From NCBI GenBank assembly GCA_023451825.1, contig JAEXYA010000037.1, forward strand, positions 4,743 to 68,742: a stretch of DNA of 64,000 nucleotides, written 5' to 3'. Each line of letters opens with the position of its first letter. Position 1 is the first letter of the stretch. Below are positions 9,408 to 16,856 of the stretch, piece after piece. The DNA is from Pseudomonadota bacterium (lineage in GTDB: Bacteria > Pseudomonadota > Alphaproteobacteria > Rhizobiales > Xanthobacteraceae). The notes under the pieces are model-generated. The model saw nothing but the letters and a program-made list of their open reading frames with translations. It searched no databases and was not told the DNA's origin. Both the position numbers and the translations under genes were made by a program.

Positions 9408-10670
9408 GTGTCACAGAAAACGCGTAAAAAGAGTATTTCTAAGCCTTCGAAGAAGACGGCTGCCGCGAGTCCAATTGCGGGCAAACGCAGCGTGAGCAAA
9501 GGCCCTGCACGGCCCCCTGTCAAGGACACACGGACGACGACCCGCACCGCGGCCAAGGTTACGCCAGTCAAGGCTTCGACGACCAAAGCATCCGCCAAGG
9601 TTTCCGCTGCCAAAACGCCCGTCAAGGCTTCCGCCAAGGCTCCTGCAGCCAAGGCGCCTGTCGCCAAGATCACGGGTGCAAAGACGGCGCCAGCCAAGAC
9701 TTCTGGTGTGAAGGCCCCTGTTACAAAGGCCCCCGTTATCAAGGCCTCAACGACCAAGGCCGTTGCGCCCGAGTCCGCCCAGAACAAAAGAAGTGAAATG
9801 CCGAACAAGACTGCCAAGCCTTCTGCCGACAAGCCTGCCGCCAAGGCCGCTGCTCCCAAAGCTGCTGCCAAGACCTCAACCGTGAAGCCCGCGGCCAAGG
9901 CCTCTGCTGCAAAGCCGGTTGCCGAGAAGCCGCGCACCGAGAAGTCGTTTGCACCGAATACGACCGCATCGGCGATGAAGGCTGCTGCGGCGAAGGAGCA
10001 GGCCAAGATTGCTGCGGCCGAGAAGCCCGTAGCAGTGAAGCCGGCGGCGCCGGCCCCGCGTGCCGAAGAGCCGAAGAAGGCCGCAACCCAGCGCCAGGGC
10101 TTCAAGACCAATGAATATGTGGTCTATCCCGCGCATGGCGTCGGCCAGATCCTTGCGATCGAGGAGCAGGAAATTGCGGGCGCCAAGCTCGAACTGTTCG
10201 TCATCAATTTCCTCAAGGACAAGATGACTCTCCGCGTTCCGACGGCGAAGGTCATGAATGTCGGCATGCGCAAACTGTCCGAGCCGGCGCTGGTGAAGAA
10301 GGCGCTGGAGACGCTGAAGGGCCGTGCCCGCATCAAGCGCACCATGTGGTCGCGCCGTGCGCAGGAATATGAAGCGAAGATCAATTCGGGCGACATCGTC
10401 GCGATCGCCGAAGTGGTCCGCGATCTGTTCCGTTCGGAATCGCAGCCCGAGCAGAGCTACAGCGAACGCCAGCTCTATGAAGCGGCGCTTGATCGTTTGT
10501 CGCGCGAAATCGCCGTGGTCCAGCACATCACCGAGACCGAAGCGGTCAAGGAGATCGAAAGCCAACTCGCCAAGAGCCCGCGCCGCGGCGCCAAGGCTGA
10601 GGATGCCGAGGCCGGCGCAGACGACGCTGATGAAGGCGATGAGGATGTCGCCGAGGACGAAGCTGCGTAA
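9408..10670 (+). CDS. carD: CarD family transcription regulator with H1-like Lys/Ala-rich N-terminal extension
   Basis: The C-terminal part from RQGFKTNEYVVYPAHGVGQI is a CarD/CdnL-type domain: an RNA-polymerase-interacting Tudor-like fold, then an alpha-helical region with KRTMWSRRAQEYEAKINSGD. CarD proteins stabilise open promoter complexes, mostly at rRNA and housekeeping genes. Before it lie about 220 residues rich in Lys, Ala, Pro and Thr in KA/PAK repeats, like histone H1 tails. The C-terminus is acidic. Three starts are possible: TTG 9342, GTG 9408 (MSQKTRKKS) and ATG 9798 (MPNKTAK). I prefer 9408 because the promoter lies just upstream and composition is continuous, but a start at 9798 cannot be excluded. 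Confidence 0.88.
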   Translation: MSQKTRKKSISKPSKKTAAASPIAGKRSVSKGPARPPVKDTRTTTRTAAKVTPVKASTTKASAKVSAAKTPVKASAKAPAAKAPVAKITGAKTAPAKTSGVKAPVTKAPVIKASTTKAVAPESAQNKRSEMPNKTAKPSADKPAAKAAAPKAAAKTSTVKPAAKASAAKPVAEKPRTEKSFAPNTTASAMKAAAAKEQAKIAAAEKPVAVKPAAPAPRAEEPKKAATQRQGFKTNEYVVYPAHGVGQILAIEEQEIAGAKLELFVINFLKDKMTLRVPTAKVMNVGMRKLSEPALVKKALETLKGRARIKRTMWSRRAQEYEAKINSGDIVAIAEVVRDLFRSESQPEQSYSERQLYEAALDRLSREIAVVQHITETEAVKEIESQLAKSPRRGAKAEDAEAGADDADEGDEDVAEDEAA

Positions 10671-10694
10671 GCAGTGGCGTCGAGATCGAATTCA

Positions 10695-10722
10695 AAAGCC
10701 CGGCTGCAAAGCCGGGCTTTTT
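10695..10722 (+). terminator. Intrinsic terminator of carD
   Basis: A 10-bp perfect stem (AAAGCCCGGC / GCCGGGCTTT) around a six-base loop, ending in a T run, begins 25 bases after the carD stop. Confidence 0.9.
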
Positions 10723-10734
10723 GTTGCGGGGATC

Positions 10735-10820
10735 GTAGGGCGGATGAGCGAAGCGTAATCCGCCGGCCGATTGCATAGCTCAAACTCGGCGGCGGATTAC
10801 GCTGCGCTCATCCGCCCTAC
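10735..10820. repeat. Long-armed palindromic repeat, family B copy 1
   Basis: The arms are about 29 bases, from GTAGGGCGGATGAGCGAAGC at the left to its near-exact complement ending GCTCATCCGCCCTAC at the right (one mismatch). The centre is about 28 unpaired bases. A second copy lies at 11261-11350; the two bracket the DUF1801 gene. Confidence 0.88.
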
Positions 10821-10834
10821 GGCCCAAAACGATC

Positions 10835-11245
10835 TTACGGCTCCCAGCCCGGGATCGCGGCGGCCTGTTTGATCCACGCTTTGAACTGCTCCTCATCGAG
10901 CACATCGTTCTCATGGATATCGATCCAGCGTGCATCCTTGCTGCGCTCGGTGCCACCGGGCGGGAGGGGATCGAGCGAAAGACCTTTGAAGAAGGTCACC
11001 TTCACGTAACGCGTGAAGACGTGGAAAGACGCGAACCAGCCTTGTCCTTCGATGCCGTAGAACGGCGAATTCCATTTCACGGCCTTGCGGACATCCGGCA
11101 CCGCGCGCGTGATCAATGCGTCGAGGCGAATGCCGAGATCACGCTTCCAGTCGGGCATGGCGGCGATATAGGCCTGTACCGGCGCGTCGCCGTCGCCTTT
11201 TGCGATTTGCGGATTGCCACCGGAGAGGAGTTTGGGCTTGGGCAT
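10835..11245 (-). CDS. DUF1801 domain-containing protein
   Basis: A 136-residue protein with the DUF1801 features PVQAYIAAMPDWKRDLGIRL, AVKWNSPFYG and a C-terminal tail after DEEQFKAWIKQAA. Members are small, soluble proteins of unknown biochemistry (YdhG/YjbR-like fold). The ATG at 11245 starts MPKPKLL; upstream in-frame codons lie in repeat B and are ignored. The gene is bracketed by two direct copies of repeat family B, so gene plus repeats looks like a small cassette. Its stop is 14 bases inside the left repeat. Confidence 0.85.
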   Translation of the reverse strand: MPKPKLLSGGNPQIAKGDGDAPVQAYIAAMPDWKRDLGIRLDALITRAVPDVRKAVKWNSPFYGIEGQGWFASFHVFTRYVKVTFFKGLSLDPLPPGGTERSKDARWIDIHENDVLDEEQFKAWIKQAAAIPGWEP

Positions 11246-11260
11246 TGCGAGGTTCTCCGG

Positions 11261-11350
11261 CTGTAGGGCGGATGAGCGAAGCGTAATCCGCCAGCCGACT
11301 TCATGGGGGATACTCCGCGGCGGACTACGCCTTCGGCTCATCCGCCTACG
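11261..11350. repeat. Long-armed palindromic repeat, family B copy 2
   Basis: It starts TGTAGGGCGGATGAGCGAAG and ends CGGCTCATCCGCCTACGG. The right arm is less perfect than in copy 1. It lies upstream of the DUF1801 start and downstream of the M48 gene's 3' end. Confidence 0.85.
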
Positions 11351-11357
11351 GTCGCGT

Positions 11358-12860
11358 TCAATCCACCACGATCTTCACGCGATCCCGGGGCTTCACCTGT
11401 GCGTTCGCTTCGAGACCGTTCATCACGCGAAAACGCTCGAGCGGGCGATCGACGCCGCTCATGCGATGCGCCAGCGATTCCACGGTGTCGCCGGGTTGCA
11501 CGTTGATCACTTTCAGCCGCAGCGGACGCGCGGCTTGGATCTCCGCAAGCGTCAGGCGGCGGAACGAATTGACGGTCTCGCGGGCATTGCGCTCGCTTTC
11601 ATTGGTCTTCTGCTTGGCGGCGAAGATGAAGCGATAGACATCGCTGCCGAACCGTAGCGCATAGACACGGAATTGCCACTGATCGCCACGGGCAAGCGCT
11701 GTCGCGGCAGGGAAGCCGTTGATGGTGACTTCCTCAGTCGTCGCCTTGTCGACATTCTCCATCCAGCCGGAATTGAGATAGTCGCTGAGCGTCTGCTCGG
11801 AGGGCACGCGGACCACGTCGAAGCGCATGGCCTGATTGCCGCCTTCGCGGACGCCGATCACCGCCTGCGCGGTGTTGTCGAGCGAGAACGCATCAGGTGC
11901 CTGGAAGGTGAAGCCGAGTTTCGGATGCAGGAAGCGACGGCCGCGGACGAAGCCTTCGCTCGGGTCTTCGCCATAGACGATGCCGTCGATGGCGGCGAGA
12001 TAGGTCTCGCGATCACGCTCGCCGCTGCCACCCGATGGTGAGGCATATTGGCGGGCATTGGCTTGCGCATTCTGCACGCGCTCAGGCGTAGCCGGATGCG
12101 ACGACAGAAAATCCTGCGCGCGGGGATCGAGCGGCGTGCGGCTCGCCTTCAGCGCGGCGTTGCGCTCCATCGCGGAGAGGAAACGCGAGGCGCCGAACGG
12201 ATCGAAATGCGCGCGGGCGGAGATGCCGACGCCGATGCCGTCGGCCTCGAATTCCTGCGCACGCGAGAAGCTCGCCATTGTCAGCTTCGATTTGGCGAGG
12301 GCGAGTGCCGTCAGATCGGGATCGTTGGTGCCCATGTCGGAAACGACGCGGGTAACGACGGCGGCCTGCTTGGCCTGTTCTTCGCGGATCGAGGCGTGTT
12401 TGGCGAGCACATGCGCCATCTCATGCGACAGCACGGAGGCGAGCTCCGATGTATCGCTGGCAAGCGCCACGAGGCCGCGGGTGACATAGAGCTGGCCGGT
12501 CGGCAACGCGAAGGCGTTGACGGCGCCGGAATTGAGGATGGTGACCTTGTAAGCGAGGTCAGGCCGTTCGGAGACCGCGACCAGGCGCTCGACGGTCTTG
12601 GAGATCAGCGATTCGAGCCGCGGGTCGTCATAGGAGCCGCCATAGGAGGCGAGGATGCGCTCGTGCTCTTTTTCGGCGGCGGGTGTCTGGACAATGGCGG
12701 GCTTGGGTGGCTTGGCAGGGGTCGGCGGCTTCACCGCGGCGGAAGCGGCCTCGAAACGGCTGGTGTCGCCGCAGGCCGATAGCGAGAGGGCCGCGCATAG
12801 CACAACCGGCGCAGCCCAAAGGCGGCGGCTCAAGCTGGTTTGCCGTCCCACACACGTCAC
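11358..12860 (-). CDS. M48 family metalloprotease lipoprotein with C-terminal LysM-like domain
   Basis: A 500-residue protein. A signal peptide ends in a lipobox LSAC with Cys at residue 30, so it is probably outer-membrane anchored. A Pro/Lys-rich linker follows. The zinc motif HEMAH is at residues 146-150, and the third ligand is the Glu in QEFEADGIG, as in BepA/YfgC-type M48 peptidases. These degrade or chaperone misassembled envelope proteins. The last 55 residues (VINVQPGDTVESLAHRM...) form a LysM-like peptidoglycan-binding module. The gene starts 16 bases after the stop of the upstream nuclease-fold gene, so the two probably form one operon. Confidence 0.9.
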   Translation of the reverse strand: MTCVGRQTSLSRRLWAAPVVLCAALSLSACGDTSRFEAASAAVKPPTPAKPPKPAIVQTPAAEKEHERILASYGGSYDDPRLESLISKTVERLVAVSERPDLAYKVTILNSGAVNAFALPTGQLYVTRGLVALASDTSELASVLSHEMAHVLAKHASIREEQAKQAAVVTRVVSDMGTNDPDLTALALAKSKLTMASFSRAQEFEADGIGVGISARAHFDPFGASRFLSAMERNAALKASRTPLDPRAQDFLSSHPATPERVQNAQANARQYASPSGGSGERDRETYLAAIDGIVYGEDPSEGFVRGRRFLHPKLGFTFQAPDAFSLDNTAQAVIGVREGGNQAMRFDVVRVPSEQTLSDYLNSGWMENVDKATTEEVTINGFPAATALARGDQWQFRVYALRFGSDVYRFIFAAKQKTNESERNARETVNSFRRLTLAEIQAARPLRLKVINVQPGDTVESLAHRMSGVDRPLERFRVMNGLEANAQVKPRDRVKIVVD

Positions 12861-12876
12861 GTCGCTGCGTCCTGCC

Positions 12877-13680
12877 TCAATCCCTGGCGGTCACCTGGTC
12901 CCCGACCGCCTCGATCTGCCCCACATGGCGGACCTCGATCCGCGGCCCACCGCGGCTCTCGACCCATCCACGCACCCGAATCCGTCGTCCTTCGAGGGAT
13001 TTCAGCACAATTCCTGCCCCTGCGAAGGCTGGTATCATGCGCCTTGAAATAGACACGGCAAAGTCCCGTGTCCAGCGACGGCCAAAATTGAGATAAGTCG
13101 TGCTGCCGGCTTCCCGGACGGACAAAACGCGCCCTTCGACCACGACGAAACGCCCCAACTGCGCCTGAATGTCGCCCGGAATTGCGGCGTTTTTGATGAC
13201 GCCATCGCGCGACCATAGTCCCGTTTTGGCACGGCGGGCCGTGGCCTCGGCTGCGGCGAGTTCCGCGGCGCAGCCGCGGTCGGAAAGGGTGCCGGAGGCA
13301 AGGGCCAGACCGGTGCTGAGAATACGAGCTTGAAGCGGCCGGCCGTCGATGTCGGAAAAGATGAAGCCGGTCTGGCGGCCATAGCGATCGGGGGTGTCGG
13401 AGTCGCCATGGATCGCGATATCGCCGACGGGGATCAGGGCCCTGATCATATCGGCGGAGGGCGGCGTGTCGGCGGGTTCAATACCGGCGAGGCGGATTTC
13501 GGCACCGTCGCTCATGCGCAATGTGCGGATATCGATGGCGGACGCGATGCGGCCGATGCCTTGCGGTTCGAACCAGCAGGCAGAGGCGTGTGCGATCGTG
13601 ATCGACGCGGTGATGCAAAGCGGGGTTAGCAAGGCCGCGGCAGTTCGCCGTCTCACACGCGCATTGATCGCGACACGCAT
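12877..13680 (-). CDS. SNase-like (thermonuclease-fold) exported protein, probably degenerate
   Basis: A 267-residue protein. A signal peptide (MRVAINARVRRR... ending near HASACW) precedes a staphylococcal-nuclease-like OB fold. The DRYGR motif and a GLW segment in the last helix are present, as is the RLAG turn. However the calcium-binding DGDT of active members is replaced (SAIDIRTL), and the DAPE motif reads EPAD, so catalysis is doubtful. An extra beta-rich domain after residue 190 resembles another OB fold. The open frame extends further up, but a GGGTGG ribosome site sits just before the ATG at 13680. It lies 16 bases upstream of the M48 protease, likely co-transcribed. Confidence 0.7.
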   Translation of the reverse strand: MRVAINARVRRRTAAALLTPLCITASITIAHASACWFEPQGIGRIASAIDIRTLRMSDGAEIRLAGIEPADTPPSADMIRALIPVGDIAIHGDSDTPDRYGRQTGFIFSDIDGRPLQARILSTGLALASGTLSDRGCAAELAAAEATARRAKTGLWSRDGVIKNAAIPGDIQAQLGRFVVVEGRVLSVREAGSTTYLNFGRRWTRDFAVSISRRMIPAFAGAGIVLKSLEGRRIRVRGWVESRGGPRIEVRHVGQIEAVGDQVTARD

Positions 13681-13879
13681 GACCCACCCTGTTTGCTGAC
13701 GCTCAACCCTATGTCGGTATCGCGGCACGCGTCCATTCCGCTTTGCGGAAACAGCTGCATCCTTTGAGCGATTCTCGCGCGATGTCTCACCCTGCAGCGG
13801 CTTGCCGCTGTTGTTCCCTTGCGGCATGATCGCGTCAACAACGAATGCCGCGCAAAAATGCGCGACGAGGGAGGACTAC

Positions 13880-15097
13880 GTGAAGACCAAGACTCTACTT
13901 TCTAGCCTGCTCGCATCGACCATGATCCTGGCCGCGACATCGGGGGCGATGGCGCAGAACAAGCCGCTCAAGCTCGGCGCGATCCTCGATATGTCCGGCC
14001 TCTATGCCGATATCACCGGCCCCGGCAGCGAACTCGCCGCGAAGATGGCCGCGGAAGATTTCGGTGGCGAAGTGCTGGGCCGCAAGGTCGAGATCGTGGT
14101 CGGCGATCATCTCAACAAGGCGGACCTCTCGGCGAATATCGCACGCGACATGCTCGACAATCAGGGTGTCGAGGCGATCATCGACGTCGCTGCATCGGCG
14201 ACCGCGCTGGCCGCCGGCGAGATCGCCAAGGCGCGCAACAAGATCATCATGTATAGCGGCCCGGGCGCCATCCGCCTCAGCAACGAGGCCTGCGGTCCCT
14301 ATACCGTGCATTACGCCTATGACACCTATGCGCAGGCCAATGTGACGGGCCTTGCCACGGTGAAGCAGGGGCTCGACAGCTGGTTCTTTCTCACCGCCGA
14401 CTATGCTTTCGGCCAGGATCTCGAGCGCGATACGTCGAACGTGATCAAGAAGACCGGCGGCAAGGTGCTCGGCAATGTCCGGCATCCGATCAACACCGCG
14501 GATTTCTCCTCCTTCCTGCTGCAGGCCCAATCGTCGGGCGCCAAGGTGATCGGCCTCGCCAATGCCGGCGGCGACACCATCAATGCCATCAAGCAGGCTG
14601 CGGAATTCGGCATCACCAAGAAGGGCGGCCAGAAGATGTCGCCGCTGCTCGCCTTCATTTCGGACATCGACAGCGTCGGTCTCGAAACGGCCCAGGGCCT
14701 GGTTCTCGCCGAAGCGTTCTATTGGGACCTGAACGACGAAACCCGCGCCTTCACCAAGCGCTTCCAGGAGCGCAACAAGGGCCGCGTGCCGACCTCGGCG
14801 CAGGCCGGCGTCTACTCGTCGGTGGGCCACTATCTGAAGGCTGTGAAGGCGGCCGGCACGACGGATTCAGCAGCGGTGATCGCCAAGCTGAAGGAACTGC
14901 CGATCAACGACATGTTCGCCAAGAACGGCAAGATCCGCGAGGACGGCCGCATGGTGCATGACATGTATCTGTTCGAGATCAAGAAGCCGTCGGACTCGAA
15001 GGGCCGCTGGGATTACTACAAGCTGCTCGCCACGGTGCCGGGCGACCAGGCGTTCCAGCCACTGTCGGAATCGCGTTGCCCGCTGGTGAAGAAGTAA
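13880..15097 (+). CDS. ABC transporter substrate-binding protein, branched-chain amino-acid type
   Basis: A 405-residue periplasmic binding protein. The signal peptide ends in GAMAQN. Mature residues start with KPLKLGAILDMSGLYADITGPG, the type I fold of the Leu/Ile/Val or aromatic-acid binding family (LivK, CouP, PimT-like). The GTG at 13880 is preceded by a strong GAGGGAGGA ribosome site; no ATG fits. There is no permease or ATPase beside it, so it must use a transporter encoded elsewhere. The neighbouring enoyl-CoA hydratase, synthetase and dehydrogenases suggest a carboxylic-acid ligand rather than an amino acid; this is inference. Confidence 0.88.
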   Translation: MKTKTLLSSLLASTMILAATSGAMAQNKPLKLGAILDMSGLYADITGPGSELAAKMAAEDFGGEVLGRKVEIVVGDHLNKADLSANIARDMLDNQGVEAIIDVAASATALAAGEIAKARNKIIMYSGPGAIRLSNEACGPYTVHYAYDTYAQANVTGLATVKQGLDSWFFLTADYAFGQDLERDTSNVIKKTGGKVLGNVRHPINTADFSSFLLQAQSSGAKVIGLANAGGDTINAIKQAAEFGITKKGGQKMSPLLAFISDIDSVGLETAQGLVLAEAFYWDLNDETRAFTKRFQERNKGRVPTSAQAGVYSSVGHYLKAVKAAGTTDSAAVIAKLKELPINDMFAKNGKIREDGRMVHDMYLFEIKKPSDSKGRWDYYKLLATVPGDQAFQPLSESRCPLVKK

Positions 15098-15105
15098 GGC
15101 TCCGT

Positions 15106-15209
15106 CCTCATCCTGAGGAGCCGCATAGCGGCGTCTCGAAGGATGGCAGTGGAGCTCCAGCATCTCATGGTTCGAGACGGCGCCTGCGGGCGCCTCCTCA
15201 CCATGAGGG
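15106..15209. repeat. BIME-like palindromic repeat, family A copy 2
   Basis: Unit 1 (CCTCATCCTGAGGAGCCGC ... CGTCTCGAAGGATGG) and an inverted second unit (CATGGTTCGAGACGGCGCC ... CCTCACCATGAGG) match copies at 8242 and 19015. It fills the gap behind the binding-protein stop. Confidence 0.88.
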
Positions 15210-15249
15210 CGGTGGGTTTGGCTACGAAGAAAAAGAAAAGGAATACTTG

Positions 15250-16038
15250 ATGAGCGACATCGTCCTGCAGGACCTCGATAACGGTCTTCTCACCATCACC
15301 ATGAACCGCCCGGATCGGCGCAATGCGCTGAACGTGGAAATGACCGAAGGTCTGGTCGCGGCCGCGCGCCGCGCCCAGGAAGATCATGAGGTGCGCGCGG
15401 TGCTGATCAAGGGCGCTGGCGGCACCTTCTGTGTCGGCGGCGATGTGAAGTCGATGGCCGCCGGCCGGGCGCCGCTGCCGTTCGAGGCCAAGCGGGTCAA
15501 TCTGCGCAAGGGCATGGAAGTCTCGCGCACCCTGCACACGATGGCGAAGCCGGTGGTGGCACAGCTCGACGGTGCTGCTGCAGGCGCGGGTCTGTCCATT
15601 GCGCTGTCATGCGATCTCCGCGTTGCCTCGAGCTCGGTGAAGATCACCACGGCCTTCGCCAAGGTCGGCTTCTCCGGCGATTACGGCGGCACCTATTTTC
15701 TGACAAAAATGCTCGGCAGCGCCAAGGCGCGCGAGCTGTATCTGATGTCGCCGGTGTTGACGGCGCAGGAGGCGCTTGGGTTGGGCATGGTCACCAAGGT
15801 GGTCGATGACGCCGAAGTGGAAACGGCAGCGCGCGAACTCGCAATGTCGCTCGCACGTGGCCCCAGCATCACCTACGGCTACATCAAGGCCAATATCAAC
15901 AATGCCGAGACGATGACTTTGGAAGCCTGTTTCGACGGCGAGGCGATCCATCACACCCGCTGCAGCGACACCGACGATCACAAGGAGGCCTCAAAGGCCT
16001 TCGTCGAAAAGCGCAAGCCAGTCTTCAAGGGACAATGA
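15250..16038 (+). CDS. Enoyl-CoA hydratase/isomerase family protein
   Basis: A 262-residue crotonase-fold protein. MNRPDRRNALN, the oxyanion-hole segment FCVGGDVKSMA and GAAAGAGLSIALSCDLRVAS mark the family. The second acidic catalytic position is normally Glu at the end of helix near FSGDYGG; here it reads Asp/Tyr (SGDYGGTYF), so dehydration chemistry versus isomerase or thioesterase activity is not settled. The start at 15250 follows an AAGAAAAGGAA ribosome site. The last codons overlap the start of the VOC gene (ATGA), so the two are translationally coupled. Confidence 0.88.
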   Translation: MSDIVLQDLDNGLLTITMNRPDRRNALNVEMTEGLVAAARRAQEDHEVRAVLIKGAGGTFCVGGDVKSMAAGRAPLPFEAKRVNLRKGMEVSRTLHTMAKPVVAQLDGAAAGAGLSIALSCDLRVASSSVKITTAFAKVGFSGDYGGTYFLTKMLGSAKARELYLMSPVLTAQEALGLGMVTKVVDDAEVETAARELAMSLARGPSITYGYIKANINNAETMTLEACFDGEAIHHTRCSDTDDHKEASKAFVEKRKPVFKGQ

Positions 16039-16802
16039 TCATGAGCCAGATGCGGTTGCGGCAAGTTTGTCTGGTCGCTCCGCATCTGGAGCCGGTCGTG
16101 TCTGACATCACGGCGATCCTCGGCCTCGATGTCTGCTATCGCGATCCGCATGTGGAAAAATACGGGCTCGAAAATGCGCTGATGCCGGTCGATGCCACGC
16201 TGCTCGAAGTGGTGGCGCCGACGCAGCCCGGCACGGCAGCCGGTCGCTTCATCGAAAAGTCCGGCGGGCGCGGCGGCTATATGGTGATCCTGTCCTGCGA
16301 GGATCCCGATGAGCGCGGACGCTTCGCCGCCTCGATCGGCGTTCGCACTGCCAATGTGATCGATCATCCGCCCTATCACGGCGTGCAGCTGCATCCGCGC
16401 GATTGCCGAGCCGCCTTCATCGAATTCAATCACACCGCAGGCAGCGACGACGATTTCGATGCCTATCCGCCGGCTGGCCCGAACTGGCAGGAGGCGATCC
16501 GTCACGACGTCACGCGCGCGCTGCTGGAAGTCGAGTTGCAGAGCCCGGATCACTATGATCTCGCGCAGCACTGGAGCAATCTCATCGGCATCCCGCTGAC
16601 GTCGTCGAAGGGCAATGATCCGCAGATCGTCTTCCCGAACGGTTGCCTGCGCTTCACCAAAGGCGCCGCCGAGGCGATGACCGGGCTCAAATTCCGCGTC
16701 AATGATGTCGCGCAGGTGATGGGAAAAGCACGGGCGCGGGGATGCCCGTCGGCGGGTGATGCATTTCTGCTGGGCGGGGTCACGTTTCACGTCGTTGCGT
16801 GA
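16035..16802 (+). CDS. VOC-superfamily (glyoxalase-like) protein
   Basis: A 255-residue protein. It starts MSQMRLRQVCLVAPHLEPV (second or third Met in the overlap) and contains two VOC halves; the N-terminal one is AILGLDVCYRDPHVEKYGLEN, the C-terminal one includes SNLIGIPLTSS. Metal ligands are not obvious to me. It overlaps the enoyl-CoA hydratase by four bases, so an acyl-CoA related reaction (for example methylmalonyl-CoA epimerase-like) is possible but unproven. The last residues HVVA end at 16802. Confidence 0.75.
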   Translation: MIMSQMRLRQVCLVAPHLEPVVSDITAILGLDVCYRDPHVEKYGLENALMPVDATLLEVVAPTQPGTAAGRFIEKSGGRGGYMVILSCEDPDERGRFAASIGVRTANVIDHPPYHGVQLHPRDCRAAFIEFNHTAGSDDDFDAYPPAGPNWQEAIRHDVTRALLEVELQSPDHYDLAQHWSNLIGIPLTSSKGNDPQIVFPNGCLRFTKGAAEAMTGLKFRVNDVAQVMGKARARGCPSAGDAFLLGGVTFHVVA

Positions 16803-16856
16803 TCGCGGCAATCGCCGCACCATCACGCAACAATATAAAACGGGAAGCGCCATTCC

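Noticed and set aside
9155..10111. A 318-residue Ala-rich frame antisense to carD
   Set aside because: It mirrors the KA repeats of CarD; no start site or family support.
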